A stretch of 64,000 nt of DNA from Nocardiopsis_C rhodophaea (lineage in GTDB: Bacteria > Actinomycetota > Actinomycetes > Streptosporangiales > Streptosporangiaceae): NCBI RefSeq assembly GCF_039530945.1, contig NZ_BAAAPC010000005.1, forward strand, positions 1 through 64,000, read 5' to 3'. The translations under genes and the position numbers were made by a program. Positions 52,756 through 61,839 of the stretch are shown here, piece by piece. The number at the start of each line of letters is the position of its first letter. The stretch's first letter is position 1. The notes beneath the pieces were generated by a model, which worked only from the letters and a program-made list of their open reading frames with translations, did no database searches and was not told the origin of the DNA.

Positions 52756-54291
52756 ATGCGTGAGGTCGTGGTGGTCGGCGGAGGACCGGCCGGGATCGGG
52801 GCGGCGCTCGCCGCCCTGCGCGCGGGTGCCCGTGTCACCGTCGTCGACACCGCGGAGCACCTCGGCGGCCAGTTCCTCCGCCGCCCCCGCACCCCCGCAC
52901 CGCAGTTCGGGCCATCGGACCACAGCGGCGGCCCGGCCCCGCGCCGTCGCCCGTCAGGCCGCGACCGCCTGCGTCGCGCCGTGCGGGCGATCGAGGGGCA
53001 TCCCGCCCACACCATCCTGGACCGCACCTCCGTCTGGGCGCTGGAACCCCGAGATAGCGCCCCCACCGTCCACGCCCTGCGCGGGGACTCCGACGGCGGA
53101 TCCCCGGACCACCGCGAGGCGCACACGCTCCGTCCCGACGCGCTCATCCTCGCCCCCGGAGCGCACGACCTCACCCTCCCCTTCCCCGGCTGGGACCTGC
53201 CCGGCGTCTTTACGGCGGGAGCCGCTCAGGCCCTGGCCAAGAGCGACGGCCTCGCCGCGGGCCGACGCGTCCTGGTCGCCGGGAGCGGACCGTTCCTCCT
53301 GCCCGTAGCGGCGTCGCTGTCCGACGTCGGTGCCGACGTCGTCGGCGTGGTGGAGGCCGGATCCGCGGGTCGGCTCGCGGCGGGCTGGCTGCGCTCGCCC
53401 GTCGGACTGCTGCGGGACGCGGCGGCGGGCCGGGTCGAGGAACTCGCCGGATACCTGGCCGGACACGTCCGCGACGCGATCCCCTACCACGTGGGCGCCG
53501 GGGTGATCGCCGCCCACGGTGCGGGCCGGGTCGAAGAGGCCACCGTGGCGTCCCTGCGGGCCGACTGGTCGCCGGTCCCGGGAACCGAACGGCGCGTCGC
53601 CGTCGACGCCGTCTGCGTCGGCCACGGATTCGTCCCGCGCCTCGAACTCCCGATCGCGGCCGGGTGCGGCATCGGCCCCCACCGAGCTGTCACCGTCGAC
53701 GCCGCCCAGCACACGACGGTCCCCGGCGTGTTCGCGGCGGGGGAGGCCACGGGCATCGGGGGCGCCGACCTCGCCGTGACCGAGGGGGTGATCGCCGGGT
53801 GGACGGCGGCGGGCGGCCGGGCCGACGACCCGCTGCTGCGCCGAGCGCTGCGGACCCGGGAACGCCACCGCGCCTTCGCCGCCCGGATGCGCCGCGCCCA
53901 CGCCATCGGACCGGGCTGGCCGGCCTGGCTCACGCCCGACACCCTCGTGTGCCGCTGTGAAGAGGTCCCCGTCGCCGATATCGACGCCGCCTGCGCTGTG
54001 ACCGGCGCCGGTGGGCCGCGGTCCCTGCGGTCGCTCAAGCTCACCACGCGCGCAGGCCTCGGCCCCTGCCAAGGGCGCGTGTGCGGTACCGCCCTCACCG
54101 AGCTGGTCCGCCGCCGCGTGCCCCACGCCGTGTCGTCGGAGCCCGTGGACCGCCGCCCCATCGCGGCGCCCATCCGGCTCGGCGAGCTGGCCGCGCTCGA
54201 CACCGTCGGCCAGACCAGCGGCGAGGACGGAGACGTGCCGGGGGAGGCCTCCGCCGTGCCGCCCGCCCGTACACCCGAAGGAGAGGAATGA
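52756..54291 (+). CDS. FAD/NAD(P) oxidoreductase subunit with BFD-like Fe-S domain
   Basis: A 511-residue flavoprotein resembling HcnB, opine oxidase alpha and D-hydroxyproline dehydrogenase alpha subunits. The FAD motif is VVVVGGGPAGIGAALAAL, a second dinucleotide motif is GRRVLVAGSGPFLLPVAASL, and FAAGEATGIGGADLAV is the closing FAD contact. The C-terminal ~90 residues have CRCEEV and GLGPCQGRVCG, four Cys of a BFD-type 2Fe-2S domain. The ATG at 52756 has AGGGGAGG at 5-base spacing. Ends one base before the next gene's start. Confidence 0.85.
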   Translation: MREVVVVGGGPAGIGAALAALRAGARVTVVDTAEHLGGQFLRRPRTPAPQFGPSDHSGGPAPRRRPSGRDRLRRAVRAIEGHPAHTILDRTSVWALEPRDSAPTVHALRGDSDGGSPDHREAHTLRPDALILAPGAHDLTLPFPGWDLPGVFTAGAAQALAKSDGLAAGRRVLVAGSGPFLLPVAASLSDVGADVVGVVEAGSAGRLAAGWLRSPVGLLRDAAAGRVEELAGYLAGHVRDAIPYHVGAGVIAAHGAGRVEEATVASLRADWSPVPGTERRVAVDAVCVGHGFVPRLELPIAAGCGIGPHRAVTVDAAQHTTVPGVFAAGEATGIGGADLAVTEGVIAGWTAAGGRADDPLLRRALRTRERHRAFAARMRRAHAIGPGWPAWLTPDTLVCRCEEVPVADIDAACAVTGAGGPRSLRSLKLTTRAGLGPCQGRVCGTALTELVRRRVPHAVSSEPVDRRPIAAPIRLGELAALDTVGQTSGEDGDVPGEASAVPPARTPEGEE

Positions 54292-54292
54292 C

Positions 54293-55348
54293 ATGGTCGA
54301 CGACACAGCCACCGGGACTCCGCGTATCGACCTCGGCGGCGTCGTAGTCGCCACGGCCCTGCCCTACCGGGGTGACGCGTTCGCGCCCGGCGGGCTGACC
54401 GTGGACCACGACGCCTATGCCCAGCACTGCCGCTGGCTGATCTCCAACGGCTGCCGAGGCGTCGGCCCCAACGGGTCGCTGGGGGAGTACTCCTCCCTCA
54501 CCGACGCCGAGCGCCGCGCCGTCGCGCGGACCGCGATCGAGGCGGTGGACGGGACCGGCCTCGTCGTCGTTGGCGTGCACGGAGTGGGCGCCCACCAGGC
54601 GCGGCACTGGGCCGAACGCGCTGCAGAGGACGGCGCCGACGCCGTGCTGTGCCTGCCGCCGACGATGTACCGAGCCAACCGGGCCGAGGTCGTCGACCAC
54701 TACCGGGCGGTGGCGTCGGTCGGGCTGCCGGTGATGCTCTATAACAACCCCCACGACACGAAGGTCGACCTGACCCCCGATCTCATCGCCGAGCTGGCCA
54801 GGATCGACAACGTCGTCGCCGTCAAGGAGTTCTCCGGTGACCCGGCGAGGGTGTCCCGGATCCGCGAGCTCGCCCCGGACATCCAGGTGATCGCGGGGGC
54901 GGACGACCTCGTGCTGGAGAACCTCACCGACGGCGCCACCGGCTGGTTCGCGGGGTTCCCCAACGCGTTCCCGGCGGAGTGCGTGCGGATGTTCGACCTG
55001 ATCCGCGCGGGCAAGACCGAGGAGGCCACGAAGCTCCACGCCGAACTGCTGCCGCTCTTCCGGTGGGACTCGCGGACCGAGTTCGTGCAGGCCGTGAAGT
55101 TGGCGATGGACATGGCGGGTCGGAAGGGCGGGCCGTGCCGTCCGCCGCGTGGGCCGCTCGTCGCCGAGCACCGCGACGAGGTCATCGCCGCGACGCGGCG
55201 CGCCATGGACTACATCGCCACGCTCGACAAGCCCCGGCCGCAGCGGGCGCCGCGCCCACGCGGATCGAAACAGGAGGCCGACCGGCGAACGCCCCAGCGC
55301 GCCAAGGCCTCCCAGGGCCAGCGGAAGGCGGCGGGCGATGCGCGCTGA
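54293..55348 (+). CDS. DHDPS-family deaminase (pyrroline-4-hydroxy-2-carboxylate deaminase)
   Basis: A 351-residue aldolase-fold enzyme. The Schiff-base Lys lies in NVVAVKEFSGDPARV and the partner Tyr in VMLYNNPHDTK. GVGPNGSLGEYSSLTDAER is the substrate loop. In hydroxyproline breakdown this family converts the dehydrogenase product to 2-oxoglutarate semialdehyde. The last ~45 residues form a basic disordered tail (RPRGSKQEADRRTPQRAK) absent from the typical ~300-residue enzyme. GGAGAGGA precedes the ATG. Overlaps the next gene by 11 bases. Confidence 0.85.
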   Translation: MVDDTATGTPRIDLGGVVVATALPYRGDAFAPGGLTVDHDAYAQHCRWLISNGCRGVGPNGSLGEYSSLTDAERRAVARTAIEAVDGTGLVVVGVHGVGAHQARHWAERAAEDGADAVLCLPPTMYRANRAEVVDHYRAVASVGLPVMLYNNPHDTKVDLTPDLIAELARIDNVVAVKEFSGDPARVSRIRELAPDIQVIAGADDLVLENLTDGATGWFAGFPNAFPAECVRMFDLIRAGKTEEATKLHAELLPLFRWDSRTEFVQAVKLAMDMAGRKGGPCRPPRGPLVAEHRDEVIAATRRAMDYIATLDKPRPQRAPRPRGSKQEADRRTPQRAKASQGQRKAAGDAR

Positions 55349-56339
55349 CCGGGTCATCAGCGCGATCGATTCCCACACGGAGGGGATGCCGACGCGGGTC
55401 GTCACCGGTGGTGTCGGTCCCATCCCCGGGGTGACCATGGCCGAGCGGCGCCAGTACTTCATTGCGAACCTCGACCACATCCGCCGCTTCCTGGTCAACG
55501 AACCGCGCGGGCACAGCGCCATGAGCGGCGCGATCCTGCAGCCGCCGACCCGCCACGACGCCGACTGGGGCGTGGTGTTCATCGAGGTCAGTGGGTGTCT
55601 CCCGATGTGCGGGCACGGCACGATCGGGGTGGCCACGGTGCTGGTGGAGTCGGGGATGGTGGAGGTGGCGGAACCCTTCACCGCCATCCGGCTGGACACC
55701 CCCTCCGGGCTGGTGGAAGCGCGGGTCGCGGTCGCGGACGGTGCGGCGCGGGAGGTGGCCATCGGCAACGTCCCCTCCTACTGCGAACGGCTGGACGCCG
55801 AGGTGGAGGTGCCGGGCTACGGGACCGTGCGCTACGACCTCGCCTACGGCGGGAACTTCTACGCGATCGTCGACCTCGACGACCTCGGCCTCCCGTTCGA
55901 CCGCGAACGCAAGTCCGACATCCTCGCGGCGGGGCTGGCCATCATGGATGCCGTCAACGCCACCGACCGCCCCCGCCACCCGGAGATTCCCGGGGTGCAC
56001 GGCTGCTTCCACGTGCAGTTCGTCGCGCCGGGCTCCACAGCCAAGCACTCGCGGCACGCGATGGCCATCCACCCCGGGTGGTTCGACCGCTCGCCGTGCG
56101 GAACCGGGACATCGGCACGCATGGCCCAGCTCCACGCCAGAGGCCGGCTCAACCTGGACGAGGAGTTCGTCAACGAGTCGTTCATCGGCACGCGGTTCAA
56201 GGGGCGGTTGACCGACGAGACCCGGGTCGCCGGACGCCCGGCCGTCGCCCCCGAGATCAGCGGCCGCGCCTGGATCACCGGCACCGCCAACTACATGCTC
56301 GACCCCACCGACCCCTTCCCCGACGGGTTCGCCTTCTGA
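55338..56339 (+). CDS. 4-hydroxyproline 2-epimerase (proline racemase family)
   Basis: A 333-residue cofactor-independent epimerase. Both catalytic cysteines are present: MCGHGTIG (about residue 94) and SPCGTGTSARMAQL (about residue 254). Two Cys indicate epimerase or racemase rather than 3-hydroxyproline dehydratase, in which one is Ser or Thr. It should convert trans-4-hydroxy-L-proline to the cis-D isomer, the dehydrogenase substrate. The ATG overlaps the preceding stop. No 2-oxoglutarate semialdehyde dehydrogenase or transporter is adjacent, so those steps lie elsewhere. Confidence 0.9.
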   Translation: MRADRVISAIDSHTEGMPTRVVTGGVGPIPGVTMAERRQYFIANLDHIRRFLVNEPRGHSAMSGAILQPPTRHDADWGVVFIEVSGCLPMCGHGTIGVATVLVESGMVEVAEPFTAIRLDTPSGLVEARVAVADGAAREVAIGNVPSYCERLDAEVEVPGYGTVRYDLAYGGNFYAIVDLDDLGLPFDRERKSDILAAGLAIMDAVNATDRPRHPEIPGVHGCFHVQFVAPGSTAKHSRHAMAIHPGWFDRSPCGTGTSARMAQLHARGRLNLDEEFVNESFIGTRFKGRLTDETRVAGRPAVAPEISGRAWITGTANYMLDPTDPFPDGFAF

Positions 56340-56431
56340 CGGACCGCATCGACCGCGCGCCGCCCGAACCCGCCGCCATCGTCCGGCACCCTCATCTCCC
56401 ATGAAAGATCACGCGCGGACCCGGTCAGGGG

Positions 56432-56437
56432 TAGCGT
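56432..56437 (+). promoter_or_regulatory. -10 box (TAGCGT) of the DUF523 gene
   Basis: TAGCGT lies about 40 bases before the ATG; GAGGAGGAAGG supplies the ribosome-binding site. Confidence 0.4.
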
Positions 56438-56476
56438 GGCGTGCAGAGACGCGGGACGGCCGAGGAGGAAGGCGCG

Positions 56477-56992
56477 ATGGAAAAAGTCCTGGTCAGCGCC
56501 TGCCTGATGGGCAGGCGCGTGCGATTCGACGGGAACGCCAAGACCGTCGAGGACGAGATCCTCGACCGCTGGCGCGCGGAGGAGCGCCTGGTGGTCTTCT
56601 GCCCCGAGGTCGCCGGCGGCCTGCCTGTCCCCCGCCCGCCAGCGGAGATCGAGTCCTCATCGGGCGCCACGGCCGTCCTCACCGGCAACGCCCGCATCAA
56701 AACCCCGCAGGGCGCCGACGTCACCTCCTTCTTCCTCGCCGGAGCCCACGCCGCCCTCGACGCCGCCCACCGGCACGAGGCACGCATCGCCATCCTGAAG
56801 GAGTCCAGCCCCTCCTGCGGCGTCCACCGCGTCTACGACGGATCCTTCACCGGCGCCACCACATCGGGCCCGGGCGTCACCGCCCGCCTCCTGATCGACA
56901 ACGGCATCGCGGTCTTCACCGAATCCGAACTCTCCAAGGCCGCCGCCCACCTCCACGCCCTCGAAACCCCGTCCGATCACCACGGGGTGTGA
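56477..56992 (+). CDS. DUF523/TudS-like Fe-S protein
   Basis: A 171-residue DUF523 protein. Three conserved Cys positions are seen in LVSACLMGRRVRFDG, VFCPEVAGGLPVPR and KESSPSCGVHRVYDG; in TudS-type members they hold a 4Fe-4S cluster that removes sulfur from thiouracil. The core length is normal. Its stop codon is in the same frame as the adenylation-domain remnant that begins immediately afterwards, so a deletion scar lies at its 3' end. The role here is inferred by family. Confidence 0.82.
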   Translation: MEKVLVSACLMGRRVRFDGNAKTVEDEILDRWRAEERLVVFCPEVAGGLPVPRPPAEIESSSGATAVLTGNARIKTPQGADVTSFFLAGAHAALDAAHRHEARIAILKESSPSCGVHRVYDGSFTGATTSGPGVTARLLIDNGIAVFTESELSKAAAHLHALETPSDHHGV

Positions 56993-57345
56993 CTCCGCGG
57001 GCTCGCCCGTCGGCCGCCCATGCTGCTCAACGCCTACGGCCCGACCGAGTGCTCCGACGACGTGACGCACTTCGTCGTAGGGACAGCGGATCCGCGGCGG
57101 GGGCACCTGCCCGTCGGCGGTCCGATCGCCGACACGGCCCTCTACGTTCTCCGCGAGGACCAGGGGCGGTGGACCGCCTGCGACGTCGTCGAGGCCGGTG
57201 AGCTCTTCGTCGGGGCAGTGGGCGTGGGACGGGGCTACCTCGGGGATCCGGAGCGGACGCGCGCGGCGTTCTTCCGGGACCGGTTCGCCGACACCCCCAC
57301 CGGGCGAATCTACCGGACCGGCGACGCCGTCACCCTCCTGCCCGA
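56993..57345 (+). pseudogene. NRPS adenylation-domain fragment
   Basis: An about 117-codon remnant of a nonribosomal peptide synthetase adenylation domain. It shows core motif A5 (LLNAYGPTE), A6-like GELFVGAVGVGRGYLGDPERT and A7 (IYRTGDAVTLLPEG). Motifs A1-A4 and A8-A10 and the carrier protein are missing. It starts directly after the DUF523 stop and fuses in frame to an SbnB-like fragment. A nonfunctional deletion remnant is the simplest reading. Confidence 0.8.
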
Positions 57346-57846
57346 AGGCGTCTCCGCCGTCCTTCTCCTCAACGACTGCGAAACGGGATACCCCGTCGCC
57401 TGTCTGGAAGCTGCGCAGATCAGCGCGGCCCGAACGGCCGCGTCCGCCGTTCTCGCCGGCGAACACCTCTCCGGCGGCCGAAAGGCGGGCAAGCTGGCCG
57501 TGATCGGCGCCGGCATCATCGCCCGCAACATCCTCGAATTCTTCGCCGCGCGGGAGTGGAGCATTTCCTCGTGCGCGGTGTACGATCTCGAACCCCGCTA
57601 CGCTGGCGCGCTGGCCGGCTTCACCCGGGAGAACCTCGGGATCTCGGCCCGCGTGGCTGAGGGAATGGACGCCGCGCTGTGCGGCGCCGACGTCGTCGTC
57701 CTCGCGACGACGGCGGGCGAGCCCTACATTCTGGATCGCTCGACATTCGCTCCCGGGCAGGTCGTCCTGAATATCTCGCTGCGCGATATCGGCCCGGACA
57801 TCATTCTCGACGCGGACAACGTGGTGGACGACGGCGGAAGGCCGCG
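57346..57846 (+). pseudogene. SbnB-like (2,3-diaminopropionate biosynthesis) fragment
   Basis: About 165 codons of an ornithine cyclodeaminase/SbnB-family dehydrogenase: VLLLNDCETGYPVACLEAAQ, Rossmann motif LAVIGAGIIARNIL and VVVLATTAGEPYILDRSTF. SbnB makes the precursor of 2,3-diaminopropionate for siderophores and peptides. The N-terminal ~90 and C-terminal ~80-110 residues are lost. It is fused in frame upstream to the adenylation fragment and ends at NVVDDGG, where transporter sequence takes over in another frame. Confidence 0.8.
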
Positions 57847-59024
57847 CACCAGTACCTCCCGAAGTTGCTCGGGGCAACGCTCATCGAGTGGATCGGTACC
57901 GGGCTGTTCACGGCCGTTTCGGCCATCTACTTCGTCCGCGTCGTCGGCCTCTCCGAGAGTTCCGTCGGTATCGGCATGATGCTGGCGGGTGTGGTCGCGA
58001 TGCTCACGGCGGTCCCGGTCGGGGCGCTGGCCGACCGATGGGGCGTGCGCCGCTCTCTGATCGCGATCACCCTGTGGCGCGCGGCGGCGGTGGCCGCCTA
58101 CGCGGTGGTCACCAACTGGTGGATCTTCTTCGTGGTCACGGCGGCTGTGGTGGTCGGGGAGCAGGCCGTCTACCCATTGACGCAGGCCCTGGTCGGGGAG
58201 CGCACCCCGGAGAGCAGGCGCACGAAGGTGATGGCGGCCACCGGGCGGTACTCAACATCGGCATGAGTGTCGGCGGACTGGCCGCCGCCATCCCCCTGGC
58301 CATCGGTACGCCAAGCGCGTTCCGCTGGCTGTTCCTCGCCATGGCGGTGCTCTTCGTGGTGAGCGCCGGATTGATCGCGCTCCTCCCCGACACGCGCGTC
58401 GCGTGGCGGCCCGCGACGTGGCGGCTCAGCGCGCTACGCGACCGCAGACTCCTCGCGCTGACCACCTACGACAGCATCGCCGCACTGTGGCTGCCCATGC
58501 TCAACGTCGCCTTCCCCCTGTGGCTGACCGGACGCACCGGAGCCCCCGACGCACTGGTCGGCGTCCTGTACGCGGTGAACACCGCGACATGCGTCCTGCT
58601 GCAGATCCCCATGAGCCGCTTCGTTAACGGTTCCCGCGACGCACTGCGCGCCTACACCGTCAACGCGACCCTGCTCATGGTGTCCTGCGTGGGCTTCGCC
58701 CTCGCACCGCTCCTGGGCGGCTGGCCCACCCTCATCCTCCTGAGCGCCGCCATCCTCGTCCTGACGATCGGAGAGCTCTGCCAAGTCAGCGCGGCTTGGA
58801 CCCTCTCCTACGCGATCGCCCCCGAACAGCGCCGCACCGAGTACCTCGCGACGTTCAGCCTCGGCCGTACCAGCAGCGCACGCCTCTACGGCCCGGTCCT
58901 GATGACAGGCGGCGTGCTCGCCCTCGGCAGCACCGGCTGGCTCCTACTGGCCCTACTCTTCGCAGCGGCGGCTCTGGCCCCCGCCGTGGTCCGACACCGG
59001 CTCCCACGACCCGCCACCCCTTGA
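57847..59024 (+). pseudogene. MFS transporter, frameshifted
   Basis: A nearly complete 12-segment MFS exporter (about 390 codons). It lacks its own start and is interrupted at about 58248, where reading moves from YFVRVVGLSESSVGIGMMLA...ATGR into VLNIGMSVGGLAAAIP; loss of one G restores the frame. Motif A is GALADRWGVRRSL. It probably exported the product of the NRPS/SbnB cluster. A sequencing error could explain the single-base lesion but not the missing start. Confidence 0.78.
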
Positions 59025-59195
59025 GCCCCCGCGAGCCTCCCCGCCCGGACCCGGCCCGGTCACCGATCCGGGCCACGCGAGAACAGGCACTCCCCGGAGA
59101 ATCCCCACTGGTCATCCCCTGGATCCGCCACCCACACGCCCTCGGCACCCCCGCCCAGGCCGGAGAAGCTGTCACGAGCACGCTCTGAGATGCGA

Positions 59196-59201
59196 TAGAG
59201 T
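59196..59201 (+). promoter_or_regulatory. -10 box (TAGAGT) of tRNA-Pro
   Basis: TAGAGT lies 39 bases before the mature tRNA 5' end. Confidence 0.45.
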
Positions 59202-59240
59202 CTTACTCGTTGGCGGGGACGGAAAAGCCTCGAACAACAC

Positions 59241-59314
<74 letters not shown>

Positions 59315-59393
59315 CACAGGTCAGCAGGGGCATCCGCCGCGGGCGGGTGCCCCTTTTGGCGCTCGGTGGGGTACAGGTGGGGTTGAAGGATTT

Positions 59394-59640
59394 TCACGTT
59401 TCGGCTCCCTTCGAGATCGTCTCCATCGCCGTGGCCGCTGAGCGGCGGACCGGCCGCAGCTGGTGGCGGTAGACCCGCTCGGTCGTATCGGTCTCGTCGT
59501 GGCCAACCAGCAGTGAGATTTCCTCGATGCTCACCCCGTGGTCCGACAGCAACGACACGAAGGTGTGCCGCAGCTCGCGCGCGGTCCACTCCTCGGGGGG
59601 AAGTCCCGAGATCCTGCAGGCCAGAGCGCAGGAGGGGCCG
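59394..59640 (-). pseudogene. Truncated tyrosine-integrase C-terminus
   Basis: The minus strand encodes the end of a site-specific integrase: WTARELRHTFVSLLSDHGVS (HxxR box as RELRHTF), then LLVGHDETDTTERVYRHQLR with catalytic His and nucleophile Tyr. Only about 80 residues remain and no N-terminal or core-binding domain is present. The upstream boundary is approximate. It points toward tRNA-Pro, as an int gene next to its attachment site would. Confidence 0.8.
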
Positions 59641-59687
59641 TTGTGCGCCGTGTGGGCGTGCCCGCTGCCGCGCTTCCGGACCGACCG

Positions 59688-60601
59688 ATGACCGCCTTCG
59701 TCACCTCATTGGGTGGCAAGCTCGCCGAACGGTGGCTGGCGGCACTGATGCTGCCCGGTGTGGTGTTCGTCTGCGTGGCCGCGATCGCCGTCGAACTCGG
59801 CCAGGCACACTGGGCGGAGCCTGCGTTGCTCCGTTCGGCCGTCGACCGGTTCGCCGCCTCCCCTGCCGCGCACAGCAATGGCGCGATCGCGCTCATCGCG
59901 CTCGCGACCGTGGCCTTGGCGGTCGCCGCGTCCGCATTGGCCTAAGCTCTGACCCAGCTGGTGGTATGGATGTGGACCGGGACTTGGGGCCGCTGCGGCC
60001 TGCCGCTCGTCCGCCGGCGCCGGCGCCGGCGCCGCTGGCAGCGGGCCGTCCGGCAGTACGAGGACGCGCTACGGGAGAAGGCCCGCCGAATGCGCGGAGT
60101 CCAGCCGGCGCCCGCCTCGCGTCCCCTGCCGGACACCGCGGCCCTGGCCGCCGCCCGCGACCGCATCGCGCTGACGGAGCCGCAGCTGCCCATATGGATG
60201 GGGGACCGTATACGGGCCGTGGACGAGCGCGTTCGCATGGCCTACGATCTCGACCTCGCCACCGTCTGGCCCTCCTCTGGCTGACACTGTCCGAGGAGGC
60301 CCGAGCACCCCTCACCCGAGCCCAAGCCGACTTCACCGGCGCTGCCCGCCTAGCGAGTTGGGGCGGCCTCTATCTCGTATTGAGCCTGTGGTGGTGGCCC
60401 GCCTCACTGATCAGTGTCGGTGCCTGGACGATCGCCTGGTGGCAGGGCCGCACCTACATGGAACACCTCGCCCAGCTCGTTGAAGCCACCATCGACCTCC
60501 ACATCACCCCCCTGGCCACGATCCTGGGACGTGTGGTCGAAGGCCCCTTCACCCCGGCCGACGGGGAGGCGGTCACTCGGGCTCTGCACAAAGGGTACTG
60601 A
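59688..60601 (+). pseudogene. Decayed membrane protein gene
   Basis: Three segments of one hypothetical membrane protein. The first, TAFVTSLGGKLAERWLAALM and onward, has two hydrophobic segments and ends at an in-frame TAA (59943-59945). Reading continues in the same frame (LTQLVVWMWTG) through an Arg-rich cytoplasmic stretch. It shifts frame near 60270 into LWLTLSEEARAPLTRAQADF with further hydrophobic segments to 60601. One nonsense and one frameshift lesion indicate a dead gene. Function unknown. Confidence 0.65.
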
Positions 60602-61073
60602 GCCGCGACACGATGACCAGGCTGTCCCCCACGGCCGATCCATTCTCGCCGTGGGGGGTGATCACCGCAGGTCACAGGCGCATAATGAGCCAATTGAACC
60701 CCACTACACAGCAACAGGGCCCGGTACGAGCGGAGGAGTCACCTCACCGCTCGCACCACAGGAACCCTGTTGCGCGTCCCCCGCGCCCGGCGGGGCCGCC
60801 GCCACCCGATCGAATGCGTCCTGGGGATCGTGCTGTGCGCCCTTGGTTCCGTTCGCGGTTGACGGCTCTGGCTCACTCTGCACGGATCCCTCACCCAGCG
60901 TGACAAGCGGTCAGGCGAGCAGAATGCGTTTGCGGAGCAGCGGGAACCCGGCACACCCGTGCATCTGCCGTCAGCAATCGACGGCTTCCGGATCAACCGC
61001 TTGGTTCCTGGGGCCAAGCATCTAACTATCGGGCGATCGCTCTGTATGACTATGGAACGACCGACTTGGCGCC
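60602..61073. other. Decayed intergenic sequence
   Basis: No intact gene is supported here. Short translations resemble nothing convincing. The stretch is probably the degraded 5' part of an integrative element, in view of the integrase remnant that follows. Confidence 0.4.
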
Positions 61074-61280
61074 GTGGTGCGAACTTTGTGTAGAAGACCT
61101 CGGCTGGCGGCCACCCTGCACCTGGCCAAGGGCAGATATGAAGGTGGTCCAGGAGCTGCGGCGGCATTCCACGATCAATCTGACGCCGACACCTACACCA
61201 GCGTCGTGCGCGACGTCGCTCGGACCGCTGCGGAGAAGGCCGCTGCACTGGTCCCGCATACTCCTGCTGAACGGGGCTGA
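61074..61280 (+). pseudogene. Second tyrosine-integrase remnant, with compensating frameshifts
   Basis: The plus strand shows fragments of an integrase C-terminus in alternating frames: RLAATLHLAKG, then MKVVQELRRHSTI in another frame (61138-61176), then DADTYTSVVRDVARTAAEKA back in the first. The order matches the H-R...MKVVQELLRHSTI...DTYTSV region of phage-type integrases. It ends 108 bases from tRNA-Lys, a plausible attachment gene. Confidence 0.72.
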
Positions 61281-61340
61281 GAGGCCGCCATGTACTGAGA
61301 AGGTACCGGCGAGCACACCCGGAGCAGACCCGGGAAGCAT

Positions 61341-61386
61341 TAAACCCCAGTCCGGGGCTAGGAATAGCCTGCGGCCTGGGGTTTTC
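61341..61386. terminator. Inverted repeat beside tRNA-Lys
   Basis: AAACCCCAG pairs with CTGGGGTTT around a ~25-base loop and is followed on the plus strand by T. It could terminate the minus-strand tRNA transcript or the old integrase transcript. Confidence 0.4.
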
Positions 61387-61388
61387 TG

Positions 61389-61461
61389 TGGGTCACCAGG
61401 GGATTGAACCCTGAACCCGCGGATTAAAAGTCCGCTGCTCTGCCAATTGAGCTAAGGGCCC
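61389..61461 (-). tRNA. tRNA-Lys (anticodon TTT) with defective acceptor stem
   Basis: A 73-base cloverleaf. D-arm GCTCAATTGGCAGAGC, anticodon arm GCGGA-CTTTTAA-TCCGC (anticodon TTT) and T-arm CAGGG-TTCAATC-CCCTG are intact. The acceptor strands GGGCCCT and GTGACCC leave C4-A69 and C6-U67 mismatches and one G-U pair. CCA is not encoded. It may be a pseudo-tRNA or have a 3' end replaced by element integration. Confidence 0.7.
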
Positions 61462-61839
61462 CGATGCGCGCTGCCGTCGTGGGTACGGTGCCACACCATG
61501 CGTGCTAAGACTAACGGGTTTTCCGCCCCGATGCGGAACCCAGGGCCGTGTGCGGTCGGTGCCCGGCCGTTTGTGACCGTCCACTCCCGCCCCGTCCGCC
61601 CCGGTTCCAGAACTGCCGAGCACACCGGGAGCACACCGACGCTGGGCCCGGCGCGGTATTGACCAGCGGTCCCACCAGCCACTCGATCTGCGCCGGGATG
61701 CCGTGGGCGCCCGCCAGCAGGGCAACGTTGACCGTGGACAGGGCCTGGGGCCGATGGTTATCGGGGCGAGCGTATCTAGGCGGAGCTCGCTGCATGCGCT
61801 GACATCCACCAGAGTCATGTGTGGGTGGACTTCCAAGAT
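61462..61839. other. Gap between tRNA-Lys and the CRISPR array
   Basis: 378 bases without an identifiable gene. A minus-strand frame includes LSTVNVALLAGAHGIPAQIE, which looks protein-like but matches no family I recognise. Degenerated old CRISPR units could be present but cannot be shown. Confidence 0.35.

Noticed and set aside
61768..61792. A fourth, more degenerate CRISPR repeat
   Set aside because: It shares a few bases with the repeat but the spacing to the next repeat does not fit a ~61-base unit.
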